This document shows, piece by piece, positions 45,955 through 56,030 of a stretch of 64,000 nt of DNA; position 1 is the first letter of the stretch, and each line of letters begins with the position of its first letter. The position numbers and the translations under genes were made by a program. The notes under the pieces are model-generated. The model ran no database searches. It saw nothing but the letters and a program-made list of their open reading frames with translations, and was not told the origin of the DNA. Origin of the DNA: Dendrolimus kikuchii (lineage: Eukaryota > Arthropoda > Insecta > Lepidoptera > Lasiocampidae); assembly GCA_019925095.2 (NCBI GenBank), contig CM034405.1, forward strand, positions 13,727,401-13,791,400. The letters run 5' to 3'.

Positions 45955-46615
45955 TATTTACTACAATTGATTATGCTGACGCCTGCTATTTAGACATAAC
46001 CTTAGAACAGCTAAATAAACTTGAGCTACTTCAGAATTTTTGTATTAAGTTCATATTTAATTTGCGAAAATATGACCATGTTTCTGAATTTCGTATGAAG
46101 CTCAAGTAGCTTCGTATTCGTTTTCGCCGAAATACTCACATTCTAACTCTCCTTTATAACATACAATTTTTTTTTATTGCAGGAGATCAGCAGACAGGCA
46201 GACGGCCCACTTGATTGAAAGCGGTTACCATCGCCTATGGACATTTGCAACAGCAAAGTTGCTACAAATGTGCTGCTGCTCTCTTAAGGGAAACTGGAAC
46301 CTGGTCACTAATGCCGAAACACAACTCAAGGTTGTTATGGCGACATACTTTAGACCAGGGGTGGTAGCCATCCAGTCGGGCAAATGCCCTACCACCTGGA
46401 AAATTTAATCCTAGTAGTCCTCTTTACCTTAAGGAACGTTTTGAACTCCTTCGCCTCTCTACTTCTCACCTGCACACACTTCATCCTTTTATGATAACTA
46501 ATTTTCCTGTACAGGCTGTCAAACTCTGGAATGCGTTGCCTCTTACTGTCAGAAAGGCCAAAATATTACCTACTTTTCGGACTCACTTAGAAAGTACTAT
46601 CTGTCTTTAAATAAA
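45955..46615 (+). pseudogene. LINE ORF2 C-terminal fragment split by a retroposon
   Basis: Plus-strand codons before the insert read DYADACYLDITLEQLNKLEL and KFIFNLRKYDHVSEFRMKLK, then a stop, then LRIRFRRNTHILTLLYNIQF. After the insert they read NPSSPLYLKERFELLRLST and AVKLWNALPLTVRKAK. This is the same C-terminal domain as in the 28.1-30.6 kb LINE (LDYADVCFLD, VRLWNALP) at clear divergence. It is 5' truncated, with at least one in-frame stop near 46110. Confidence 0.7.
46167..46399 (-). mobile_element. poly(A) retroposon, copy 9, nested in a LINE
   Basis: Minus orientation, 5'-truncated at accacctgg like copy 4. The junctions (left acaattt, right aaaattt) suggest a short target duplication around aattt. 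Removing the insert rejoins the LINE frame from NIQF to NPSS. Confidence 0.78.
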
Positions 46616-46809
46616 GAAATATGTCTAATATAATAAACATTTACTTATTTATCTATTGTAATATATATATGTTAATATACAATGTCAATAAATGTATTTA
46701 TTTAGATAATTTCTTATATACGTATATATAGGTATATATTGACATACTATAAATGTGTCTGGATTTATGTATATATTAAATTTATAAATTAGTGTAAGTA
46801 TGTATACAT

Positions 46810-46885
46810 AATAAAACTACGTTTTAACTGTTGTAAGCGCGGTAATTTGTTTGATTTTGGTTATTCCGACGTTTCACGCCGTTTT
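46810..46885 (+). repeat. interspersed repeat, inverted partner of 6530-6605
   Basis: See 6530-6605. Identical except for a few substitutions. Confidence 0.6.
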
Positions 46886-46984
46886 ACGACGACGTAAAAA
46901 TCAGGTCACAAAATTGTTGAGAAGTTTGTCATTTCATCTGTAGGTTGTTCTTTTATATGTTCGTTACTTGAGTTCTCCGTCAAT

Positions 46985-47300
46985 CGTGGACCGGTTTTTA
47001 AGATTTTTTTTAATCGAAAGGCTACCCTCCCGTATTGGTCCCATAGTTACTGCTTGATATGATGAGTGGATCGCAGGCAAATAGAGAGAAACCTTTGTTG
47101 ACGAGCGTCTACAGCGAAGAGAAATATACGCGTTGTACGTGTATATAACATTGTATACGCGTGCTAGTTGTACAATTTCTACAGGTGCTTAATATATTAT
47201 TTATAAAGCTAATCAAATATATGCGCAACTAAAAAGTAATAATATATTTTTGTTAACAAGTATTTTATGTTTTTTGCTTTATAGGTTGAAGTCAGTTTTA
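46985..47300 (+). repeat. dispersed repeat shared with 11339-11700
   Basis: Shares the ordered blocks listed for 11339-11700 and ends near gttgaagtcagtttt. Confidence 0.5.
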
Positions 47301-48004
47301 TTTTTGTTAAAAAATAATTAATCCTCGTGGACGAGACAGCAGGTTACCACTAGTTTCTATATAAAAAGTCCTCAAGTGTTTAATATTTGAATTAGCAAGG
47401 AAGAATATCAATATTGTTCGTTTCACTTTTCTCATACCAGCAAAAAAACGAAGCTTAGTCGTGTATTTGCTCTACTAACAACATACAATTATTGTCTCAA
47501 AGACAACTGTTTCATCAGATTTGTGAGCTAGTGTAAATAACAGTGTTTATTGACATCAGATGGCGTGAAGGTCGTTATACTCGTACTGTTGAACCAGGAG
47601 AAGTGTGTGGAAGGACTAAGGACGCAATTTGTAACTTTGTTTGTTTAATACCTTCGTTTACCTTCGCTAAGTTTGCATTATATTTGAACATGAAATTAAA
47701 TTTGTCAGCTGCATTAATTAATTTTGGAAACATATGCTTTCTGGGGTTTTTTAAAGAAAAACTAACTGCTGCGGCCGAGAATGAAATGAAAATACTCCAC
47801 TCTTTCTGTTCACCGCTGTCTCCTGCCAGTCATAGTCTTGAAGCTCATTCAGATCGGCCTCCATCACGTCACTACAGCGATATCTGGGGAGACCTACTGG
47901 AATTTGACCAATTTTAAAGAAAGGTTAAGTAAATATTACTTTAAAGTGGCCGGTGTTACGAGGTGTAATGTACCCTTCGCAACAAGCACGTTACGATGTC
48001 GTGT
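47301..48004. other. unrecognised DNA with a 124-codon frame
   Basis: A plus frame at 47543-47917 has no recognisable domain, signal or repeat partner. Its codons do not look better than chance, but it is one of the longer frames outside clear elements, so I note it without calling a gene. Confidence 0.2.
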
Positions 48005-48217
48005 TAAGTCGTGGTAGCGTAATGGCTAGCGCACGCGACCCAGGCTCAAAAGGCACGGATTCGAATGCTGGCCGGATCGTATATACCACTTAGGTAGTTT
48101 TCTAACCTGATGAGCACATTGTTACAATTACAACGTGCTAACAACGCTGAAGGAATACATCGTGATGAAACCTGCACATCGAGTCAACCGATGTGCCAAA
48201 CTGCCAAGCCTTTTTTG
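48005..48217 (+). mobile_element. tRNA-derived SINE (family B), copy 2
   Basis: The head holds an A box tagcgtaatgg (consensus TRGCNNANNGG) within gtggtagcgtaatggctagc, and a B-box-like gattcgaatgc about 45 nt on. The body matches the copy at 60809 and stops early at gccaagcc. Confidence 0.72.
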
Positions 48218-48219
48218 TC

Positions 48220-48290
48220 AACCCTACTGACCATCGACGCGTGAAATCATGAGGCTATCGGCAAACTTTTTGCGCACGGGTAGTATGAAT
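48220..48290 (+). repeat. terminal piece shared with 12170-12240
   Basis: ctactgaccatcgacgcgtg, then tatcggcaaa and gcacgggtagtat, the same orientation as the right end of 12040-12240. It directly follows the SINE. Confidence 0.5.
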
Positions 48291-49021
48291 AATTACGATC
48301 CATTTAACGTAAGTTTATTAAAAATTCTATATGGGTTAGTACCCGTATGTTTCAATTAATATATTTTATTTATTAAATAAGTGATTTTATTATTAAAAGG
48401 ACAGAATACACTAATGGAAATGCTATTAGACATTAATTGTAAAAAAAATATTTCATAATGATTCATTATGATTTATATTACTGTTGATATGCTAGGTTAT
48501 ATGTAATTTTTTGCGTTAAATGACTTGCAGGTCATTATTACACCGCACACAACAATAAAGTACCTATGAAAATTATATCATCTTTTTCTTATGAATTTTA
48601 TAATGTAGAAATACGTAAGTCAATAGGCGTGCAAACGTCAAAAATAAATTAAAAAAGTATAAAGAGTAAAATACGAAAATATTTAGTGTCATTAATCTGT
48701 TTTACTTAATAATAAAATCGAGCGAGGTGCTTTTTTTTGGCAACATTTTATAATTGTTGCTGGTGTTTTAACATACTTTTATAACCCTGTTCTCCTGTAG
48801 TACGCTGTTGTTTATGGACAATATAATATACGATCGTTTACTTACTGAACACAAAACGCGCTACGAATTTGTTAAATATCCAATATTTTTTTTGTAAAAG
48901 GTTTGCTTTTTTAGGTAGCATATTGCTCCTGTAATAAACAAGCAGCAATATTAGTCTTGTATCGTATAAAAACAGCGGTATATAAATATATTGCAATATT
49001 CTACTGACACGCTACATATTA
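48291..49021. other. AT-rich spacer, nothing recognised
   Basis: No domain or repeat partner recognised. Confidence 0.35.
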
Positions 49022-49160
49022 TGAATGAATGAATGAAAACACTTTATTGTTCACCAAAATTAAAACTACGTTCTTAAAAACTAGATACAATAAATGTTGA
49101 ACAAAGGACGGTCTTATCGCTTAAAGCGATCTCTTCCAGGCAACCCCTTAAACTAAGAAA
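49022..49160 (-). mobile_element. LINE 3' end with (ATTC)n tail, copy 3
   Basis: On minus: ggttgcctggaagagatcgc, then tttaagcgataagacc, then aacaataaagtg and an ATTC tail (plus gaatgaatgaatgaa). It links the 22600 3'-end motif with the ATTC tail type, so these belong to one LINE family. Confidence 0.6.
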
Positions 49161-49203
49161 AATATTAAAACATGACAGTGGCGGTGTAGATAATAAATAA
49201 TAT

Positions 49204-49702
49204 TGTTACGAGTTTAGCGGGACTCGAATTAAAATGCCGTTGGCATTATTATAGAGTTTATTAGAACTATACAAACACGTATAACACAGGTACAAATATA
49301 ACCGAAGACAACAAGTCCAAACGTAACGCAGAGGGTCGTAATTCAATAAAACGCGCAGAGTCCGTCACTTATTAGATTCCCGATTGTACTACACACGTCT
49401 CGCTTCGCTCGTCGTTCTCGCTCGACTGCCACCCCCCTCCATCAGGTCATTCTTTTATACTGCACAAATGAAATATGTCCACCCGGCAGCATGGACCAAA
49501 TTTCCTAGAATCTGCTTTTACTTTAAAATCCGTAACACCTGGCTAATGATTACAATACAACAACAGGCCGTATGCCAATAAGTAAACAAAAGAAGTCTGA
49601 AAGAATTTCAGTGTTATTAGTTCAAATGCCGACGGGTAATAAATGTGCTTTGTTTCAGAGCTGCAGGTGGATTTTGTTTTTGTCGGGATCTGAGTTGTAA
49701 CA
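49204..49702 (-). mobile_element. solo LTR, copy 3, with perfect 4-bp TSD
   Basis: TGTTACGAG...GTTGTAACA, 499 bp, flanked by atat on both sides (49200-49203 and 49703-49706). On the minus strand: TATAAAAGA, then an initiator-like gCAGTC about 32 nt later, and ctaataaactct as a poly(A) signal. No gag, protease, RT or integrase nearby, so the element was reduced to a solo LTR, normally by LTR-LTR recombination. Confidence 0.8.
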
Positions 49703-49755
49703 ATATGAAATAAGTAAATAACAAAAAAAATCTTTATTATATACTATATAAACAC

Positions 49756-49982
49756 AGTACAGTCGTGGAAGGCCACGACACACCTTCCATGATCAAATTG
49801 ATCGTGTACTAGCAGAAGGTGATGTCAGAAGCCTTAAGAACAGACGAGCGTGCATGACAAGAGTTATGAATGTCAAAGAAGCAAGTGAGGTGTGTAAGAA
49901 TAAGCCTGAATGGCGCTCTGTTGTTCGTGCCTACCCCGCAAGGGAACTGGCGTGAAGTTATGTATGTATGTATGTATGTAAA
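49756..49982 (+). pseudogene. RTE-type LINE 3' end, copy 6
   Basis: Starts in agtcgtggaaggccacgaca and reads in frame through NRRACMTRVMNVKEASEVC and KWRSVVRAYPARELA to a stop and ATGT tail. Very similar to 14895-15216, hence relatively recent. Confidence 0.68.
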
Positions 49983-50177
49983 CACAGTACATATCATAAT
50001 ACATACAGAAGCATATTAAGAAGAAGAAGCATATTATTTGCTTATTAGAGTTTTTATGGAGTTGTTTATGTTTAGAATACACTTATATTTGACTTAAGTC
50101 TTTGAGTATTCACACATGGCCTATAATGTTGTTTCATGTTCGTATTTTCTACAATAGTCGTATACTTACGCTTATAG

Positions 50178-50260
50178 CACAGTAGTGCTAGCTTGGTTAC
50201 TTTCGTTCCCGCCTGCCATTCCAGTGACCTAGGTTCGAATTCTGTCCAGGAGTTTACACG
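50178..50260 (+). mobile_element. tRNA-like SINE head (family C)
   Basis: tagtgctagcttggttac (A-box-like) then aggttcgaattctgtcc (B-box-like) about 35 nt later. No body copy elsewhere in the window, so the element limits are unknown. Too diverged for a working tRNA. Confidence 0.45.
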
Positions 50261-50404
50261 CCTTTGGTTAATTTATCTTACTATATAATATAATGCTTAG
50301 TAATATGCAAGTTGTTAAAGTTACAAAAAAACATATAATTACAAAAAAAACTAAACTATACTATAGATAAAACTATACTTACAAAATAACTTAAATCTAT
50401 AAGT

Positions 50405-50540
50405 AAAATATTGACTCAAAATCGCTGTCGGCGGGGAGCGTGCCCAAAATGCTGGCCGCATTTCCGCGTTGGATGGCAATGCTGATGCGTTGCCTAAGGT
50501 GCAAGCTAGCCTTTTGATCACATCAGACTTCAATTAGACA
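50405..50540 (-). pseudogene. ISIAIQRGN-motif fragment, copy 3 (best preserved)
   Basis: Minus-strand reading CDQKASLHLRQR then ISIAIQRGNAASILGTLPAD, then SDFESIFYL and stop. It gives the clearest form of the repeated peptide. Confidence 0.5.
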
Positions 50541-50769
50541 CGTTGAGAGGTCTTGATAGAGGTGATGAGCTCCAAGCCTCCACGGCCCCAGGCTCTATTT
50601 GCAGGCCCCCAAAGAAACTCTTTCATATATGTATACTTTATAGAGCCTATATCCAAGTATGGCTATGATATACATCGATAGACGGATGAGTGAGCATGAC
50701 AAAATTATGAGATGCCTGTTTCTGTACTTCATAGCACATTTTGGTAACCATTAAAACATTGAAATTAAA

Positions 50770-50935
50770 TTAAAATTGAAATGTTTTTATTCAAGCTATG
50801 TAATTACTTCTGGAAAACATTTTTTGTAGATCTGGTACTTTCTATTTTATGTACACTGTCTAAAAAGAAGCAGCGGCAAGCAAACTCCCTAGCAACACGA
50901 CTAGCTGAAAATTCTTTCACTTCGTATTCATCTAT
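50770..50935 (-). mobile_element. LINE 3'-end-like remnant
   Basis: Shares tttttattca, ggcaagcaaactcc and cagcaacac(g)-like blocks with 51835-52020 and 59745-59815: an agaag..cggcaa(g)aaactcc motif typical of a lepidopteran CR1-type 3' end. The orientation is inferred. Confidence 0.4.
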
Positions 50936-51467
50936 CTGAGGCTCTTCTTTACAAGTACAAAGATATTTATACAATTAATTATTAGGAAACTTTACTCCAA
51001 AACTTGAGCTAGATCTTTGACCTCCTTACGCATATAGGTATATTTAAATTAGTTTCTATCGTAGTTTTCCGTAGACAGATTTTAACACGGGTGGAGGCTT
51101 GTAATAGTTGGTAATAACATTTGGAAATCACAACATTACAAGGGTCACGAAACGAAATCCCTTCTCAAATCAGTTTCCAGTCTGTCTATTTCAGGCTTGA
51201 AAGTTATTCCGGAAATAATGTGTAGGACAATTCAAATTACTTTATTTAGAGATATGGCGGTAGTAGATTTATGACTTTCAATATAAGTAATCTGTAAGAT
51301 TCTATTTTGAAATGAATAGATTAATTTTCATTTATAGCTTCACTCTTAGTATTTATTATACACTGTCTATCCAATCGCTTTCTTTCCATATCCCATTCTT
51401 CCTGTCTAATCCTCCCATTCCATGTCTTTTTTCTAAAGGCTGGCAACACTTTGGCTACACACATGGG

Positions 51468-51817
51468 ACCCAATTCTGCTATTTCAATATCTTGGCGTTG
51501 CGAAGATATTCAGAGTACGATTCTATTGCGATAGTGCCAAAAAATCGTATTCTACTAAACCCACAATATTTTCTCGATATCGTTGCGGAAGAATAATACT
51601 AGAAAAAATTGGTATTATTTATTACCAGCAGAAATGACGTTAGCCGAAATTAACATTGAAAAGCCACCAGAATTTTTTTAAGATTTTTGACAAATTTTTG
51701 CTGTTAAATTATTTATAAAGATAGATTGGAATTAGCAGAATACCGAAATCAGGTAAACCCACCGTTGAGACCATAGTGTCAGGCGATTTTGACGAGATGG
51801 TAATAGCAGAATTGGGT
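51468..51817. mobile_element. MITE with 16-bp perfect TIRs
   Basis: acccaattctgctatt (51468-51483) is the exact reverse complement of 51802-51817, giving a 350-bp unit without coding. The right part (51600-51817), read in reverse, matches 63712-63930: tctcgtcaaaatcgcc, tgacactat and cgctaa(t/c)gtcatttctg blocks. No convincing target duplication seen. Confidence 0.65.
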
Positions 51818-51834
51818 ACGTGAACTTAAATCAA

Positions 51835-52020
51835 ATTCAAAAGTTTTTATTCAAAATAAGTTCCTCTGCAGAACACATTTTGAAGGTCATAAATATAAGT
51901 TAAAATTTAATTTTACTTCCTATTCTAGGTACACCGCTTCGCGACATGTTATTGCTGTTAAAGAGAAGGAGGGGCAAGAAACTCCCCAGCAACACGTCTA
52001 GCTAAAAATTGTTTTTCATT
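51835..52020 (-). mobile_element. LINE 3'-end-like remnant, copy 2
   Basis: Contains caaaagtttttattcaaa and aagaaactccccagcaacac. See 50770-50935. Confidence 0.4.
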
Positions 52021-52269
52021 AATATATTTCTTATTCTATTTATATCTCAACTTCTTTTTTTATAAATTTTGTACAGAAGTATGTTACAGAATTTCTTTTC
52101 AAAGAATTAATGGGGTTGTAGCAAACAGGGCATGCTCAGTAAGACAAAAACACAGTAAGAGAAAAGAAGAATATTATTATTGTTATAATAATGTCGAGAT
52201 GTAATTATACACCACAAAATTAATTATATTTTATGTATAGCCTCTACAGCTACTGATATTTATATTTAA
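52021..52269. other. AT-rich spacer
   Basis: Nothing recognised between the LINE remnant and the Helitron. Confidence 0.35.
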
Positions 52270-52844
52270 CTAGCGGCCCCGGCAGACGCTGTCCTGTCTT
52301 TAAAAAATAAAATTCTAGAACCCGATCCCAGAGCCACGTACCGGTTCTAATTGCGAATCTAAACCATCCGGGTACCCACTCAAACACACAAAAACAAAAT
52401 CACCGAAATCTCTCCAGGTGATTAGGAGGATTCCAGAACCCGATCTCAGCGCCACCTACCGGTTCTAATTGTGAATTTAAAAGAGTAATATTTTTTTTAT
52501 TATTCTAAGTCATGACAAAATAAGATTAAAAATCTTGCCAAAAATTTAAAGTTTATAATTAACTAATAAAAAATAGGGGTTGATCGTAGAGGGGTGAAAA
52601 TTTAGGGTTGTATGTATTTTTTAATGTTGTATCCTAAAAAAATAAAAAATAAATAAAAAATCGAAAAAATAAAAACAAAAAAAAATAGGGCTGGACTACC
52701 CTTAACATTTAGGGGGATGAAAAATAGATGTTGTCCGATTCTCAGACCTACCCAATATGTACACAAAATTTCATGAGAATCGGTCAAGCCATTTCGGAGG
52801 AGTATGGTAACTAACACTGTGACACGAGAATTTTATATATAAGA
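52270..52844 (-). mobile_element. Non-autonomous Helitron, ~575 bp
   Basis: Minus strand starts TCTTATATATAAAATTCTCG after a host A and ends ggggccgCTAG before a host T. The usual GC-rich hairpin-capable stretch (gcgtctgccggggccgc) precedes CTAG. An internal agcgcca(c)cta..ggttctaattgtgaat phrase occurs twice (about 52330 and 52450). Confidence 0.7.
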
Positions 52845-52845
52845 T

Positions 52846-53217
52846 TTATTTGGGTAACACACATAACCTAGTTACTTACTTACTTACTTACTCCGTTGGC
52901 TCAGCGACCTAAAGTGAGTCTTGGTCTCCGAAACCAGAAAGTTAAAATAGTAAATTATTTTTTTATTTTTTAGGAATAAAAAATGTATTTTATTGTTTTA
53001 AGTTTTTACTAAAATAGTTTGATAAGCATTTAGCACATACAATTTACTGTTTTTTTGTCTTTTAGCAATATATTATTGTTATTAATGGTATTGTCATAAC
53101 GTAGCTACGTACCATATCTTATAGGAAATTTGACTATAAATAAAATAAAATAGACATGAATTAAAAGTCAAGACATTCAATTATAATTTTTTTATCAAAA
53201 CGAGTCATTGATTTTTC
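52846..53217. other. AT-rich spacer, (TTAC)n at 52872-52891
   Basis: A short ttac microsatellite followed by DNA with no recognised feature. Confidence 0.35.
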
Positions 53218-53345
53218 AGGTAGTTAATGCCTACCTCGAACAACGGATCAGTATGGCGATACAGCGAGGAAATATAGTCAGCCTTCTGGAGACCTTACCC
53301 GTAGAAGACAGTGTTCTAGGCTCAGTAGAACACAATATCTAGTCT
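53218..53345 (+). pseudogene. ISIAIQRGN-motif fragment, copy 4
   Basis: Plus-strand reading VVNAYLEQRISMAIQRGNIV then SLLETLPVEDSVLGSVE and a stop. Confidence 0.45.
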
Positions 53346-53646
53346 ATGTAATGTATTTTATTACGATATATTTATGTTATCATAAAATTTACATCTATAT
53401 TATTAAAAATGAATCGTAGAAGTGTATGTACGCGCATAACTTGAGAACGACTTTATCAATGTTGATGAATTTTTTTGTGGTCGTTTGAGTGGGACTACAG
53501 ATTATAGTGTAAACTCTATATAACGACACTGAAAGGCTGTGCATTTTATGGCATTATAGAGAGTTGTCGTTAAATGGAGAGAAGTTTCTTTTTTTTGCCT
53601 GACGTCTTTTGCTGCACCAGTAATTTTGTTGTATTTTTTACTTATT

Positions 53647-55075
53647 TTATTCATATCTTGCGATAGGTATTGAGGCATCTTGGTGATAAAAGAAGTACTT
53701 TTCCAATAATTTAGCTGCTTCCAAAGCTTCTTTAATCTTCGGTGGATGCTCAGGCTCATCGGTCTCATCTTCTTCATCTCCTTGTTCTTGATCTTCAGTT
53801 TTTTTCACTGAATCCAAAATTTCTTTGTCTGTGAGTGAAGCCGTTGTAAGCAGGCAGTTATCTACTTCGATGTAGGTTTGAAGATTTTCCGTAAAATTGC
53901 TTGTCATGTTGAACTGTTGAATCCACTTAGTTAGTGGAAGGTCGTCGTCGTTATCTAACTCAGGTTCTGTTTACACCTCATCACTCGTAGAATTGGTACA
54001 AAGTCCAGCATGTCGAAAAGACTGCTGTATAGTTGTGGCTGTCACTTCTTCCCATACTTTAGATAAAAAAATTACTGCATGCAGCATATCAACAGAAGTT
54101 TTACCCTCAGATTCGACTAGCTCCATCAATAATTTCCTTCTGTAGTGACCCTTGAGGCTTTTAATCACACTCTGATCTATTGGCTGTAAGAGACTAGTCG
54201 TATTTGGAGGAAGAAATGCCAAGTCTATGTTTTGAAGGTTTGATATAAACGGGTGGGCAGGGCTGTTGCCAACAAGAAGCAAAATTTTTCGTACCTTTAA
54301 TTCTACATCCCACTTTCGCACTTCTTCTTCAAAAAGTTGACTGGTCATCCAAGCTGATTTATTAGCTTTATACGTCACTGGAAATTTTTTAATGTTCTTA
54401 AAACAGCGCGGATTTTTCGATTTGCCTATTACCATCAGCTTTATTTTTCTGTGCCATCCATATTAGTATCCACATGCACTGAAATATGTTCCTTGGAGAG
54501 CTTTCCTTCCACACACTTTTCCCTATTAAATTTCAGAGTTTTATCTGGAGTCAACTTATAAAAAATTCTTGCTTCATCAGCACTTAAAATGTCATTTGGG
54601 GCGTATTTTTCTGTCAATTTTGACCACACTCTATTAATCCAATCGTGAGTAACATTCGCATCAAGACTTCGTGCTTCTCCACTTATTTTACTATAGTTGA
54701 TATGATGACGTTGCTTGAATTTTCCGAGCCATCCTTCTGATGCTTTGAAAAAAGTTAAACCAAGTTTTTCATCAAAATTCTCCGTCTTAGCTTTCATGAT
54801 CGGCCCCGAAATAGGTATATTATTCTGGCGCTGTCGGTGAAACCATGATAGTATAGCTTGATCCAAATCTTCGTATTTAGGTTTCTTTAATTTTTTGGAA
54901 GATTTCCCCTCGTCCTCTGCTCGGAGAATTTTTTCTTTATTTTTCCATATTGTGGCACGGTAGAGTGACTAAATCCAAAACGTCGGCCAACATCACAAAC
55001 CTTCTCTCCCGCTTCTATTGCGCGTATCAGTAAAACTTTTTCGTCAATGCACAGTGATTTTCTCTTACTAGCCAT
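53647..55075 (-). pseudogene. Tigger-type transposase (CENP-B-like HTH + DDE)
   Basis: The start MASKRKSLCIDEK (55075) is typical of the family; an upstream in-frame ATG at 55102 is less likely. Order: N-terminal pogo/CENP-B helix-turn-helix (GEKVCDVGRRFGFSHSTV), second HTH with WLGKFKQRHHI, then the DDE domain: SADEARIFYKLTPDKTL (first Asp), LLLVGNSPAHP (normally LVDN.PAH: the second catalytic Asp is Gly, GGC), LLQPIDQSVIKSLKGHYRR (third Asp), then an acidic C-terminus ending at 53647. Lesions: a one-base frame loss near 54960 (HST-V to TIWKNKE), another near 54450 (GTEK to KLMVIGKS) and an in-frame TAA at 53971-53973. It is not functional. Families of this type move the element by cutting at TIRs. 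Confidence 0.85.
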
Positions 55076-55107
55076 GTTTACAGTTTGAAAGTTTGTAAGC
55101 AACTAAG

Positions 55108-55170
55108 TGGCGCCGACTTGGGGAAGCCTACGTCCAGCAGTGGACTGCGAATGACTAACGATGACGAACA
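55108..55170 (+). pseudogene. RTE-type LINE tail inside the Tigger element
   Basis: Plus-strand cgccgacttggggaagccta, then cgtccagcagtggactgc, encodes RLGEAYVQQWTAN-like residues (with frame drift) followed by gatgacgaac, the usual RTE/BovB end and tail. It lies between the transposase start and the right TIR. Confidence 0.55.
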
Positions 55171-55469
55171 ACTAAGAATATGATAACGTATAGATAATCC
55201 ATGACTCCTACTTATTAGTCATGGTCAACAACAGTGTACACGTGCAAGCAATCCCAATTTGTAAACAAAAGAACGAATTTCTTAGAAATTTCAGTATGCA
55301 TGATGCCGACAATCGTGTTTATTACGGGTTAGGATAATAAAGTGATAAAAGAAAAAATGGCGTAGACAGCTATGTAGTTTTTACTAATTTTGGCAACTTA
55401 AAGGGTACTTTTTATTACTTAATTGTTGTCGTTATTGTGAGCATTGTATGGAAGACAAGCTTTTTTTTT

Positions 55470-56030
55470 ATATAGGGGAAATCCGTTTGAGGACCGTAAG
55501 CCGCGCGAGGGGGAAAGGTCGCGGCCCGTGTGTGGGATTCGCCAGGTCGGGGTGGCACTAACACCCCACGTGTGAGATGCTATTGCCACGCCGCGGTTAG
55601 GGATACCCACTAAAACCCCTGTCCGATCCCGAGCGTCCTTCGTCCGGGCTGTGGGCTCGCTCGCGCATACACCATCAGCCCGGACGGGCGACGGCCGGCC
55701 CCTTTGCGGGCTGGCCTCACCATTTTTAGCCGGAGATCTGGGTCTCTCAGGCCCCTCGATCTCACCGCGAGGTGAGAGGGGGAGCGCGGCTCGGGGCGCG
55801 TCCCTCCTCTGCGGCCTTTATGTGCGGGCGGGTCCGGTTTCCCCGCCGGTCGCCCGCATGGCCGTAGCCTACAGCGGCTGGAGGTCGTCATCGACGACCC
55901 TCCGACGTGGGCACTGGCTCTGGCGGGAGGGGAGCATGGCGGATTGCTCCCTCTCCCGCCAGATTACCCGGACATGACGGCCTCGCAGTTGGAGGCGGCT
56001 GAAGACAAGTTAAACCAACCAAAGCCAAGT
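55470..56030. repeat. GC-rich LINE-like insert inside the Tigger element
   Basis: Abrupt GC-rich block with overlapping 93- and 108-codon frames of no known domain. Contains agcccggacgggcgacggcc and ccagattacccggacatgac, and shares a block with 7795-7820. I associate this kind of sequence with the 5' region of lepidopteran LINEs, but cannot name it. Confidence 0.4.

Noticed and set aside
47543..47917. 124-codon open frame as a possible gene
   Set aside because: No recognisable domain, no splice or promoter evidence and no second copy. I left it only as a note in the spacer entry.
16191..49702. one large LTR retrotransposon spanning two LTR copies
   Set aside because: The first and third LTRs are in the same orientation but 33 kb apart, with no gag-pol between them and separate target duplications.
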